This document shows positions 7,860 to 16,299 of a stretch of 40,351 nucleotides of DNA, in pieces (positions within the stretch are counted from its first letter, which is position 1; each line of letters starts with the position of its first letter). The DNA comes from DAONBD01 sp964525485 (GTDB lineage: Bacteria; Patescibacteriota; Gracilibacteria; UBA1369; LOWO2-01-FULL-3): the NCBI GenBank assembly GCA_964525485.1, contig CAZGHH010000007.1, positions 1 to 40,351 of the forward strand, in the 5' to 3' direction. Made by a program: the position numbers and the translations under genes. The notes under the pieces were generated by a model that did no database searches, was not told the origin of the DNA, and was given only the letters and a program-made list of their open reading frames with translations.

Positions 7860-9710
7860 TTAAGAATTGTAATTTATAGTTACGGATTCTATTTGCGGAG
7901 TGTGAACGCCATCAGAATTTATATATATTTTAAATTGCAAGAATCTAGTCCCGTCAGCAGAAGGATCTGTTGCGATAAAAGATCCTGAGGCTTCGTAATA
8001 AGTTTCCGAAGTTCCATCTATCCCAACCCATTCAGCGGACTCAAGTCCCTCTGCGGTTTCTGATGTTCGAATTTGAATTTTTACTGTAGACCCAGGCGTT
8101 TCTTCATAAGACCATTTGATGTAATTATATTTTGGATCCGGACTGCCGGTGTCCAAAGGCGAAGAGATATAGTTTCCGGTTAGGGCATTTGATATTACAG
8201 TTGTGCCGTTAATAACCAAGCCTTTGTTGTTAACTTCAATAGTTTGATAAATATGACTATCATCGGCAAATATACTAGTTCCTTTCCCTCCGAGGTCTTT
8301 TGAATAAACGACATAAGGATCGGTAGGGTCGGAAATGTTTATCGAAATAAGATTTGCGCCATTATCATTCATCGCTCCATAAATATAATCTCCGGAAATC
8401 GCCAGATCCTGAATTTCTGCAGGGACAGGAATGCTTGTAATGGTTGAAGGAGTCGACGGATCCGAAATATCTACGACATAAAAAGAACGGGCTTCAGTGC
8501 CGAGAAATGCGTATGGGCCCTGAGTCTCAACAGCATTCACCTCTTCGTTTAATCCAAGATTTGATGCAACTGTTGGTACGGCCGGATTAGAAATATCGAA
8601 TATCCTAAAACCCTGCCAGTCATAATCCAGGCCGGCATATAAATATGCGCCAACAAGTTTCATGTTGTATATTGCTCCGGGAATAGAGGTGGAAGATGCT
8701 ATGACTGGATTTGTAGGACTTGATACGTTGATTGCCAATAATTGCAAAGGACTTGGAAGTCCTACGTAAATATATGAACCATTTGTCGCGACAGAAGACC
8801 CATATCCTCCGATGTTAAGCTGCTTTGCCAAGGTTGCATTAGATGGATTTGAAACGTTCACTACGGCGAGTCCTTTTGATTTATTTTCAACTCCGACGAA
8901 TACATAATTTCCAATTTTACCAACCGCCATGCCTTTTCCACCAATATTAACTTCATCTACTATAGATGGATTCTGTGGATCCGAAACATCAACTATCATA
9001 AGTCCATAACTATTACTATTCACTGCCACGTATGCATAATCACCACTTACTATCACATTTCTTCCATGCGAACCGACATTAGCAGAAACCAAGAATGAAC
9101 TTTCTTCTTCTTCCAATGTCAATTTAATAGCACAGTTATCGGTTGGAGGCCCTGCGGTCTCTATAGTTTCAGTGTCTGTAAAAAAACCTGCGCTAAATTC
9201 AGCGCAGTCGGTCTCGAGCCAGTCATCCCCTCGCCAGTCGGATAAATAAGTCTGAAGCTCTATAGATCTTGGCAATACGGTTTTATACGTCCAATCAATG
9301 CGAGAGGAAATCTTTTTCATGTCTGGATCTAGTACTCCACTATCAGCAATTTCTCCGTTCAAATCCCTGTAAACATCATCGACCGTTACCGTTCTATAAT
9401 AGTATCCGTCAATATCCTCAGGAGCCTGTATAAAACGCCATTCATTATCAATCATTTCTAAGCCGTGATCTCCGTCCGTAAGTAGTAAAAAATTTCTGTC
9501 ACGCATTTGCCTAGCCGCCTCCAAGCCTTCTTGTGCATAGAGAAGCGCTTTGTTGCTTTGTTCAATTTTTTCATCTCCATCTATTGCACTCAAAGTTACA
9601 TAAAAAACCGAAGTGGAAAATATGGAAAACAGCCCTATCGACAAAACAACTTCGACTATTGTTATAGCCTTTTTCTTAAGCAAATTTTTAATAATAGATA
9701 GAGCCGGCAT
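7860..9710 (-). CDS. GspI/PilV-position minor pilin fused to a seven-repeat LVIVD beta-propeller
   Basis: 616 residues, several times the usual size for this slot. N-terminus: LLKKKAITIVEVVLSIGLFS, a prepilin signal with Glu5 but Ala in place of the usual Gly before the cut. Then a GspI/PilV-like pilin region (YAQEGLEAARQMRDRNF is typical) to about residue 200. From about 205 to 510 there are seven repeats of roughly 43 residues with the LVIVD pattern (GDYAYVAV...GLMIVDVSDPQNP, then six more such as GSYIYVGL...LLAINVSSPTNP), predicted to close as a seven-bladed propeller. A C-terminal beta-rich domain (about 510-616; TVKIQIRTS, RFLQFKIYINSD, ESVTINYNS) follows. The context (GspH, this, GspJ, GspK) makes it a tip pilin that shows a propeller outside the cell, like the propeller of PilY1 but covalently joined. 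Binding target unknown. Confidence 0.9.
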   Translation of the reverse strand: MPALSIIKNLLKKKAITIVEVVLSIGLFSIFSTSVFYVTLSAIDGDEKIEQSNKALLYAQEGLEAARQMRDRNFLLLTDGDHGLEMIDNEWRFIQAPEDIDGYYYRTVTVDDVYRDLNGEIADSGVLDPDMKKISSRIDWTYKTVLPRSIELQTYLSDWRGDDWLETDCAEFSAGFFTDTETIETAGPPTDNCAIKLTLEEEESSFLVSANVGSHGRNVIVSGDYAYVAVNSNSYGLMIVDVSDPQNPSIVDEVNIGGKGMAVGKIGNYVFVGVENKSKGLAVVNVSNPSNATLAKQLNIGGYGSSVATNGSYIYVGLPSPLQLLAINVSSPTNPVIASSTSIPGAIYNMKLVGAYLYAGLDYDWQGFRIFDISNPAVPTVASNLGLNEEVNAVETQGPYAFLGTEARSFYVVDISDPSTPSTITSIPVPAEIQDLAISGDYIYGAMNDNGANLISINISDPTDPYVVYSKDLGGKGTSIFADDSHIYQTIEVNNKGLVINGTTVISNALTGNYISSPLDTGSPDPKYNYIKWSYEETPGSTVKIQIRTSETAEGLESAEWVGIDGTSETYYEASGSFIATDPSADGTRFLQFKIYINSDGVHTPQIESVTINYNS

Positions 9711-10155
9711 TAGTAATTGTTATAGTTTTACTTTGATTAATTTGATCGGACAAAAAAACGATAGTTCCATAGTCGTTAGTACTGCCGTTTGGTGGAGAAA
9801 AAAGAACAGTACTTCCTCCGTCATTCAAAATATAGTCGTCGATCGTTATAGTTGGGGGTAAAACAACTTCGTAATTTGAAGGGTCATCGGCATCGTAAGT
9901 ATCTCCCGCAAAAATAATATATCTATCTTCGTCCAAATGAACACCATGAGACGTTCCGTTAAGACCGGCTTCTGCACTACTTTGCGCCAGTCTTGTAAGT
10001 CCGACAAAATTAGAAATTTGAGCATTCAAATCAGCTCTGACCTGAGTGGTTTGATAGTAGAGCATTGAAAGCCCAAACAGTATCGCCAAAATAGTCAGAA
10101 CCAAAACGATCTCAATTATAGTGAATCCCGAATTTTTATTTTGAGCACATTTCAT
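9688..10155 (-). CDS. GspH/FimU-like minor pilin
   Basis: 155 residues with prepilin signal KNSGFTIIEIVLVLTILAIL (cleavage after Gly, Glu5) and a long N-terminal helix continuing through ADLNAQISNFVGLTRLAQSSAEAG, the GspH signature region. The head is mostly beta (GVHLDEDRYIIFAGDTY, TVLFSPPNGSTNDYGTIVFLSD). First of the four minor pilins, 3 bases after pilC, and its end overlaps the propeller pilin gene by 23 bases. Probably the base of the tip complex that joins it to the major pilin. Confidence 0.87.
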   Translation of the reverse strand: MKCAQNKNSGFTIIEIVLVLTILAILFGLSMLYYQTTQVRADLNAQISNFVGLTRLAQSSAEAGLNGTSHGVHLDEDRYIIFAGDTYDADDPSNYEVVLPPTITIDDYILNDGGSTVLFSPPNGSTNDYGTIVFLSDQINQSKTITITNAGSIYY

Positions 10156-10158
10156 AAA

Positions 10159-11358
10159 TTATCTTGAAATCAAATTAGGTAATTGATAGATCGGCATGAT
10201 GATAGAGAGCGCAAGTCCCCCGACTACGGCCGCCATGAATATCAACAAAAGAGGCTCTAAAAGTGTTGAAAGATTTTTAGTGATATTATCAACATCTTTT
10301 TCGTACAGTTCAGCTAAATGTTCGGTCGAACTTTCAACTCCTCCAGTTTTTTCTCCGACCATCAACATCTTTACCATAATCACGGGAAACAAATCTGGAG
10401 TGTAAGAAAAACTTTCACCAAGTGATCCGCCTTGTTCAACCCTTTCTTTAGCATCAAGAATTGCCTTGCGATATGAATCGCTACCGATAGTATCTGCGAC
10501 TATTTCCAATGATCTGGTCATCGCGAGTCCACTTTGCAAAAGAGAATGTAAATTTCTAGCGAACCTGGCTAGATAAGTTTTTGTAAAAATTTTCCCGAAG
10601 ACGGGAAGTTTTAAAGAAAATCTCTGCCAAGCCTTTTTTACAGGTTTGATTCTAAACAAAAGGAATATAAATAATACAAATCCGACCAGTGCTCCAACCG
10701 TAATCCCTATGTTGTCACTCATCCATATCAAAACTCTGGTAGGCAAAGGAAGTGCCACTTTGAAAGTTGAGAATATTTTTGTGATTTTTGGCATTATGAA
10801 AAATACGATACCGAGTGCCATAAGTATAGTGATCGACAATATTGCTATTGGATAAATCAAGGCGCCTTTAACTTTTTTTCTCAGATCGTAATCTTTTTCC
10901 ATCTGTACGTCTAAGTATTCAAGGACTTGTTCCAGCGTCCCAGCCTCCTCTCCAACCGCGATCATACTTATAAAAATGTCGGAAAAATTATTTTTATACA
11001 AAGCCAAACTCTTAGACAAACTTTGCCCGTTTTTGATGGCGGTCATTATGTTTTCATACATTTTTTTCGTCGCCTTGTTTTGCGATTGATCTATCAATAT
11101 TTCAAAAGCTTCACTTATCGTGATGCCGGCTTTTATCATAGCGGACAGGTGCTTCGTAAAAAGCATTTTGTCTTCAAAGGAAAGCTTTGATTTTTCCCAA
11201 AACCACTCTCTTTTTGGTTTTGTAATTTCGTTGCACGAAAGGATTATTTTCCCTTCCGTCTGGAGCTTTCTGATCGCGAGCTCTTGATTTTGAGCGATGA
11301 TCTCCCCCTCTTCATGTCTGCCTGTATTTGAAGTTAATACGTATGCGAATTTAGGCAT
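10159..11358 (-). CDS. pilC: PilC/GspF inner-membrane platform protein
   Basis: 399 residues, normal for the family, with two T2SSF domains (about 66-190 and 270-390) and membrane helices near 167-190, 215-236 and 370-390. Typical sequences: DKMLFTKHLSAMIKAGITISEAFEIL, GTLEQVLEYLDVQMEKDYDLRKKVKGALIYP and the mirrored FARNLHSLLQSGLAMTRSLEIVADT. It forms the membrane base that the PilB ATPase turns to extrude pilin. It follows pilB by 29 bases on the same strand. No pilT retraction ATPase lies in this operon. Confidence 0.95.
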   Translation of the reverse strand: MPKFAYVLTSNTGRHEEGEIIAQNQELAIRKLQTEGKIILSCNEITKPKREWFWEKSKLSFEDKMLFTKHLSAMIKAGITISEAFEILIDQSQNKATKKMYENIMTAIKNGQSLSKSLALYKNNFSDIFISMIAVGEEAGTLEQVLEYLDVQMEKDYDLRKKVKGALIYPIAILSITILMALGIVFFIMPKITKIFSTFKVALPLPTRVLIWMSDNIGITVGALVGFVLFIFLLFRIKPVKKAWQRFSLKLPVFGKIFTKTYLARFARNLHSLLQSGLAMTRSLEIVADTIGSDSYRKAILDAKERVEQGGSLGESFSYTPDLFPVIMVKMLMVGEKTGGVESSTEHLAELYEKDVDNITKNLSTLLEPLLLIFMAAVVGGLALSIIMPIYQLPNLISR

Positions 11359-11387
11359 ATTATTTGTTAATTTTTACCGATTTATAA

Positions 11388-13112
11388 TTACTCTCTCATC
11401 ACCCTCAGTACGTCCTCAATTGTCGTCGATCCTTGTAAAACCTTGATCATCCCGTCAGCAAACATAGGAACCATGCCCTGTTTGACGGCTAGATCCTCGA
11501 TTTCGTTTGCGTTTCCATTATTTAAAATCAAACCTTTTAATTCTTCCGTAATATCAATGACTTCAGAAATTGAAAGTCGTCCACTAAATCCGGTATTTCC
11601 ACAGCGTTCACAGCCTTTACCTTTTACGATTACAAATCCGTCAGCTGTTTTCTTATCAGCCAACTCCGGATGAGTAGAGATAACGCTATCAAAAACTTCA
11701 ACAACGTTATATTTCATACGCGCATTTTTGCTCATCTCGTCCAAAGAAATCCTAGTGACGCTGTATTCCTCTTTACAATGGGGACATACTTTTCGCACCA
11801 ATCTTTGTGCTATAACCGCGTTTGTGGTTGCCGCCACGAGGAAGGCTTCAACGCCCATTTCAAGCATACGAGGAAGAGTGGTTGCCGCATTATTCGTATG
11901 TAATGTTGCGAGCACCAAGTGTCCTGTTAGGGCCGAATTGATAGCGATTCCGGCGGTTTCTTCATCACGGATTTCTCCGACCATCACGATATCCGGATCT
12001 TGACGTAAAATAGATCTCAGGCCATTTGCGAAAGTTAAATTTGTTTTTGGATTTACTTGAATTTGATTAATACCCTCGAGTCTGTACTCGATCGGGTCTT
12101 CAATTGTCGAGATGTTTACCTCGGGCGAATTCAGCATTTTTAAGACAGAATACAACGTGGTTGTTTTACCTGATCCGGTCGGCCCGGTGACGAGGAGCAT
12201 TCCATGAGTTTTTGCGATATTGCTTTTAATAATCGACAAATTGTTTGCGGAATACCCCAGGGTGTCGAGATTCAATTCTTGTTTTTGAGAGCTTAATAAA
12301 CGCATGACAACTTTTTCTCCTTCATATACAGGCAGTATTGAAATACGAAGAGTGATTTCGTTGCCTTCAAGGTCAATTTTGAAACGGCCATCCTGCGGAG
12401 CTCTGTGTTCATCTGTCCTTAAATTCGCAAGGACTTTTATTCTCGTGATAAGAAGTTCTTCTACTTCGTGAGGAAGCTCGGTAATCGTATGAAGAATTCC
12501 ATCGATTCTGTATCTCACGACTAGCAGTCCGTTCTGTGGCTCGATATGTATGTCGGAAGCGTTATTTTGATACGCAAAAAGTATGATCGTATCCAAGATT
12601 TTTGCGGCATCTTTTAACGATTCGATTTTTGAAGGATCCGCCAATACGCTTTTTAAAAGATTTGTAAATTTTTCGTTAATATCCCTGTTGTAAATTTTTA
12701 AAGAAGCCTTGATGTCTTTTTTTGTAGTGAAATAACTAATCACTTTCATGCCGGTTTTTTGCTCGATGAAGTTGATCATCTCTCTATTCAGAGGGTCGTA
12801 CATCGCGACATGTAATACCTTGCCTTCTTGATTGAAAGGCATAATGAATTGATGCGAAGCAAGAGTGAAAGGGATAATCTTTAAAAGATTTTCCTTTAGT
12901 GTGGTTTCTGAAAGTCTGACGAATGGAACGTTTAATATCTCAGCGATAATTTTTCCCAATTTGTCATCAGAAATCACCTCTTTTTCAAACAGCATTTCCA
13001 CGAGTGATTTCCCCTCATTTTTAGACTGAGTTGAGAGTAGATTGAATTTCTCTTGAGTTATAAGTTCTTGAGAACAAAGTTTCTCTTTTAAAAGCTCTTC
13101 TGAAATGAACAT
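11388..13112 (-). CDS. pilB: PilB/GspE type IV pilus assembly ATPase
   Basis: 574 residues from the chosen ATG. An N-terminal GspE_N-like domain (about 1-140) is followed by the ATPase: Walker A GPTGSGKTT (310-318), Asp box, Walker B PDIVMVGEIRD (373-383), His box TGHLVLATLHTN (396-407), and the zinc tetracysteine CPHC (443-446) with CERC further on. These mark an extension ATPase rather than PilT. An upstream GTG at 13148 is in frame, but the promoter -10 (13139-13144) lies downstream of it, so the ATG at 13112 is preferred. First gene of the ten-gene pilus operon. Confidence 0.96.
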   Translation of the reverse strand: MFISEELLKEKLCSQELITQEKFNLLSTQSKNEGKSLVEMLFEKEVISDDKLGKIIAEILNVPFVRLSETTLKENLLKIIPFTLASHQFIMPFNQEGKVLHVAMYDPLNREMINFIEQKTGMKVISYFTTKKDIKASLKIYNRDINEKFTNLLKSVLADPSKIESLKDAAKILDTIILFAYQNNASDIHIEPQNGLLVVRYRIDGILHTITELPHEVEELLITRIKVLANLRTDEHRAPQDGRFKIDLEGNEITLRISILPVYEGEKVVMRLLSSQKQELNLDTLGYSANNLSIIKSNIAKTHGMLLVTGPTGSGKTTTLYSVLKMLNSPEVNISTIEDPIEYRLEGINQIQVNPKTNLTFANGLRSILRQDPDIVMVGEIRDEETAGIAINSALTGHLVLATLHTNNAATTLPRMLEMGVEAFLVAATTNAVIAQRLVRKVCPHCKEEYSVTRISLDEMSKNARMKYNVVEVFDSVISTHPELADKKTADGFVIVKGKGCERCGNTGFSGRLSISEVIDITEELKGLILNNGNANEIEDLAVKQGMVPMFADGMIKVLQGSTTIEDVLRVMRE

Positions 13113-13138
13113 GTTTTTATATTTATTTTTATCTGTAA

Positions 13139-13167
13139 ATTCTATCACAAAAACACATTTTTAACAA
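13139..13167 (-). promoter_or_regulatory. Promoter of the pilus operon
   Basis: On the minus strand TTGTTA (plus-strand 13162-13167), a 17-base spacer and TAGAAT (13139-13144). The start site would fall near 13132, about 20 bases before the pilB ATG. Confidence 0.7.
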
Positions 13168-13217
13168 GACGCAAATACGTTGAAAATAGGCAATTTAGCA
13201 CTAGGTAGAAAATAAAA

Positions 13218-14270
13218 CTAAAACTTTAAGTCGTTTCCATGGGCATCAGCGCCATTTTCCGGCACTATTTTCCATGAGATGTGAGGCTCCAGTCGCCCCG
13301 GAATTCCAAATCCACTAGCTTTCGGATGTCCTCCTCCACCAAAAGCAGATGCAACTTCGCTCAAATTGATGTCGTCACGCTGAGTGCGCAGAGATCCTTT
13401 TACGATACCCTTTTCATCCTCTGTTAGAAGGACGGAATATTTAGTGTCGGGAACGGCGTTTAGCAAGTCGATAACACCTCCAGTATCACGTGAAGAGGCA
13501 CTACAAACATCATAATCGTGTCTGTTCACCGCAGAAACCGTCACGTTATCTTCGTTGACATAGGTTCTCTCGAGGATACGACCCCAAAGTCTCAGTTTGT
13601 TCACGGGGGTGGTATGAAATAATTCTTTTGCGATTCTTTTGAAGTTTGCACCACGTTTCATTAGATCAGAAGCCACTTTTAACACATATTCGTTCACGTT
13701 TGAATGCATGAAACTTCCGGTATCAAAATACAGTCCGTGCAAAAGAGCTGTGGCGATATCTTTGTCTATTTCCCATTTAGCATGCTGTATAAAAAAATAC
13801 ATTATGAAAGAAGTGGCACACGCCTGTGAGTCGACTATGTTGATATCTCCGAACAAATCATTTGATTCGTGATGATCAAAATTAACGAAAGGCTTTTTAA
13901 TTAAAACCATTTTTTCATCTCCTTGCTCATCAGTTTCCAAAACCGTTTTTCCTTCAAATAATTCCGGTTTTTTCTCATGAAAAGCGACAAGTTTTTTTGC
14001 TCCACAATCCACGCTTACGATCACATCAAAATCTTCGTAATTGAAATCAGTGACATAATTGTGGGCTTCTTTGAGCCACAAACTGTTTTCAGGAACAGGG
14101 TCTACGCAGGCACTTGTAACATTTTTCCCTAGTTTTTCCAGCGACAGCCTGAGTGCCAAATTACTGCCGACAGCATCTCCATCGGGGCTCCTATGCGAAA
14201 TAATGCATATGTTCTCTGCATTTAATAGCGTGCGCTTTGCCTCACTGAATTTTGCTAGCATTCCTTCCAT
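13218..14270 (-). CDS. DHH/DHHA1 phosphoesterase, NrnA-like (nano-RNase / pAp phosphatase)
   Basis: 350 residues. DHH family phosphoesterases of the NrnA type degrade 2-5 nt RNAs and/or adenosine 3',5'-bisphosphate with Mn2+. Visible motifs: ISHRSPDGDAVGSNLALRL (motif I), VSVDCGAKKL (II), FDHHES (III, the DHH box), LLHGLYFDTGSFMH (IV), and the DHHA1 GGGGHPKASGFGIPG near the C-terminus. An acidic insertion (ETDEQGDEKMV) sits before motif III and adds to the length. Cytoplasmic. It lies upstream of pilB, same strand, but pilB has its own promoter. Confidence 0.92.
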   Translation of the reverse strand: MEGMLAKFSEAKRTLLNAENICIISHRSPDGDAVGSNLALRLSLEKLGKNVTSACVDPVPENSLWLKEAHNYVTDFNYEDFDVIVSVDCGAKKLVAFHEKKPELFEGKTVLETDEQGDEKMVLIKKPFVNFDHHESNDLFGDINIVDSQACATSFIMYFFIQHAKWEIDKDIATALLHGLYFDTGSFMHSNVNEYVLKVASDLMKRGANFKRIAKELFHTTPVNKLRLWGRILERTYVNEDNVTVSAVNRHDYDVCSASSRDTGGVIDLLNAVPDTKYSVLLTEDEKGIVKGSLRTQRDDINLSEVASAFGGGGHPKASGFGIPGRLEPHISWKIVPENGADAHGNDLKF

Positions 14271-14413
14271 AATTCTTCGCTGAAATTTTTATTCTAAAAG
14301 GAGAAAATTCTAACATTTTTGAGTTGGTTTGGTGAACAGTGAATTTTGCACTTTGAGTTGCTATAAATTTGAAGCATTATATAGACAACTTTGTAGTCGA
14401 TTAATTAAGTTAC

Positions 14414-15412
14414 ATGAAGGACATCTCAAGGCAAATAAAAGAAGCTGCGAAAAATATTGGGTTCGATTTGATCGGATTTTCAGATGTGGAAATCGATAAA
14501 AAAGCCTATGCGCATTTTCAGAATTGGCTAAAAGTCGGGGCGGAAGCCGACCTGTCTTATATGAGTGAGCAAGAGAGAGTTCGCAAGAGGAAGTCCGCCA
14601 AGTTTTTAATGGAAAATGCAAAGTCGGTAATAAGTCTTGGAATTAATTATTATCACGAACAAAAGCCTCTTTTAAAAGGTCATGGCCGTATTGCTAGGTA
14701 TGCTTTCGGACGTGATTATCACAAAATATTGAAAGGCAAATTGAAGGAATTGGAAAAAATTTTAGAATTAAATTTTAATGCAAAAACATTATCTTATGTA
14801 GATACAGGTCCGGTTTTGGAACGTAGTTTTGCGGCGCAATCGGGACTGGGCTTTGTAGGTAAAAATTCATGCTTGATAACTCCGGAATTCGGGTCATGGA
14901 TGCTATTGGGAGAAATTATTACGGATCTAAAAGTTCAATCTCAGGTAGAGCAGAATAAGAAAATCTCATTGATGCCAAATGATCTAAAAATGGGATGTGG
15001 CAAATGTACGCGTTGCATAGATACATGCCCGACTCATGCGATTATGCGTAATGAAAAAGGTGAATATTTTGTTGATGCAAGGAGATGTCTTTCGTATTGG
15101 ACGATTGAATACAAAGGGCCAAAATCAAAAATTCCACAACCAATAATTGAAGCAATTAAAAATTCCAAACGTCTTTATGGATGTGATGTTTGCCAAGAAG
15201 TTTGCCCACACAATTGTCGAGCAAAAAAATCCAGCCACAAAGAATTTACAACCGAAAAAATAGCCGGCGACTCACAGGATCTACGAAAAATTCTCGTCAT
15301 AAAATCCGAACAAGAATTTCTAAAACTGTTCGCGGGCTCGCCAATAATGCGTGCAAAATTAAAAGGCCTAAGGCGTACGGCAAAAATAATAACATCAAAA
15401 AAAACAGGCTAG
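14414..15412 (+). CDS. queG: Epoxyqueuosine reductase QueG
   Basis: 332 residues. Last step of queuosine formation in tRNA (GUN anticodons): reduces epoxyqueuosine using a corrinoid and two 4Fe-4S clusters. Seen: YVDTGPVLERSFAAQSGLGF with the catalytic Asp around 130, GKNSCLI, the ferredoxin-type CGKCTRCIDTCP (195-206), and the second cluster set in LYGCDVCQEVCPHN (257-265). The C-terminal HEAT-like tail is short (PIMRAKLKGLRRTAKII). No other queuosine genes are in the window. Convergent with korB, with 2 bases between the stops and no terminator. The tRNA-Asp(GTC) in this window is a possible substrate class for queuosine. Confidence 0.95.
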   Translation: MKDISRQIKEAAKNIGFDLIGFSDVEIDKKAYAHFQNWLKVGAEADLSYMSEQERVRKRKSAKFLMENAKSVISLGINYYHEQKPLLKGHGRIARYAFGRDYHKILKGKLKELEKILELNFNAKTLSYVDTGPVLERSFAAQSGLGFVGKNSCLITPEFGSWMLLGEIITDLKVQSQVEQNKKISLMPNDLKMGCGKCTRCIDTCPTHAIMRNEKGEYFVDARRCLSYWTIEYKGPKSKIPQPIIEAIKNSKRLYGCDVCQEVCPHNCRAKKSSHKEFTTEKIAGDSQDLRKILVIKSEQEFLKLFAGSPIMRAKLKGLRRTAKIITSKKTG

Positions 15413-15414
15413 AA

Positions 15415-16299
15415 TTACATGTATCCGACCATTAAATCTTCAATATCAATATCATTGTTGAATTCGACAGGTCTTCCTTCAGATAAGCCTATTTCGCTGG
15501 ATTCGTAAGTTGGACGGAATCCTTTATAAAAAACACCTATAGGGATTTTTTCATTCCACTCGCGACTACGTTTCATCGCATCGCCTATCGAAGTATCGAA
15601 CATTCCATTCTCATCGATAAATGGCATTTTATAACTCTTGTCTTCTTCGAGTTTATAAATTCTTTTATTGAAAAATTCATAAGTGTTAATTTTATTAAAA
15701 GACACACATGGTTGAAGAGTATCTATCAAAGAAAATCCTTCATGTTTTATCCCCTGGACTATCAAGGAAGTTAAATGTTTCAGATCTCCGGCGTAGCCTC
15801 GAGCTATAAAAGTGGCACCGGAGCCAAAAGCTAAATCGATTGGATTTACAGGGACTTCAATGGCACCAAAAGGCGTGGATTTACTCTTTGTCCCACGCTC
15901 CGAAGTGGGAGAGGCCTGTCCTGTTGTAAGGCCATAAATTTGATTATCTTGGACGATATAAGTGATGTCCAAATTTCTGCGCATTGCGTGTATAAAATGT
16001 CCCATTCCAAGCCCATAAGCATCTCCATCTCCACCAATAGCTATTACTTTTAAGTCAGGGTTGGCTAGCTTTACGCCAGTCGCTACAGGTATCGGACGTC
16101 CGTGTAAACTTTCAAATCCATAGCATTTCACCCAGTGATTTATTTTTGATCCGCATCCTATCCCGGTCACTATTACGACGTTTTTGATGTCAAAATTCAA
16201 CTCAATCAGAGCCGCTTTCAAAGCCGCCAAAATTCCGTAGTCTCCGCATCCCGGACACCAGTTTGGATTTTGCCTTGTTTGCAGATCTTTCATTTCCAT
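15415..16299 (-). CDS. korB: 2-oxoacid:ferredoxin oxidoreductase beta subunit
   Basis: 294 residues. Binds thiamine diphosphate and, with the alpha/gamma subunit, converts a 2-oxoacid and CoA to acyl-CoA, CO2 and reduced ferredoxin. Motifs: WCPGCGDYGIL (14-24), GIGCGSKINHWV, the TPP/Mg site GDGDAYG (90-96) with DNQIYGLTTGQASPTS (118 on). No extra ferredoxin domain. The start overlaps the stop of the alpha gene by one base. Gene symbol is by general family; the true 2-oxoacid (pyruvate, 2-oxoglutarate or another) cannot be told from sequence alone. Confidence 0.93.
   Translation of the reverse strand: MEMKDLQTRQNPNWCPGCGDYGILAALKAALIELNFDIKNVVIVTGIGCGSKINHWVKCYGFESLHGRPIPVATGVKLANPDLKVIAIGGDGDAYGLGMGHFIHAMRRNLDITYIVQDNQIYGLTTGQASPTSERGTKSKSTPFGAIEVPVNPIDLAFGSGATFIARGYAGDLKHLTSLIVQGIKHEGFSLIDTLQPCVSFNKINTYEFFNKRIYKLEEDKSYKMPFIDENGMFDTSIGDAMKRSREWNEKIPIGVFYKGFRPTYESSEIGLSEGRPVEFNNDIDIEDLMVGYM

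Noticed and set aside
13113..13148. GTG-started extension of pilB
   Set aside because: It lies upstream of and across the predicted -10 box; the ATG at 13112 fits a short leader.
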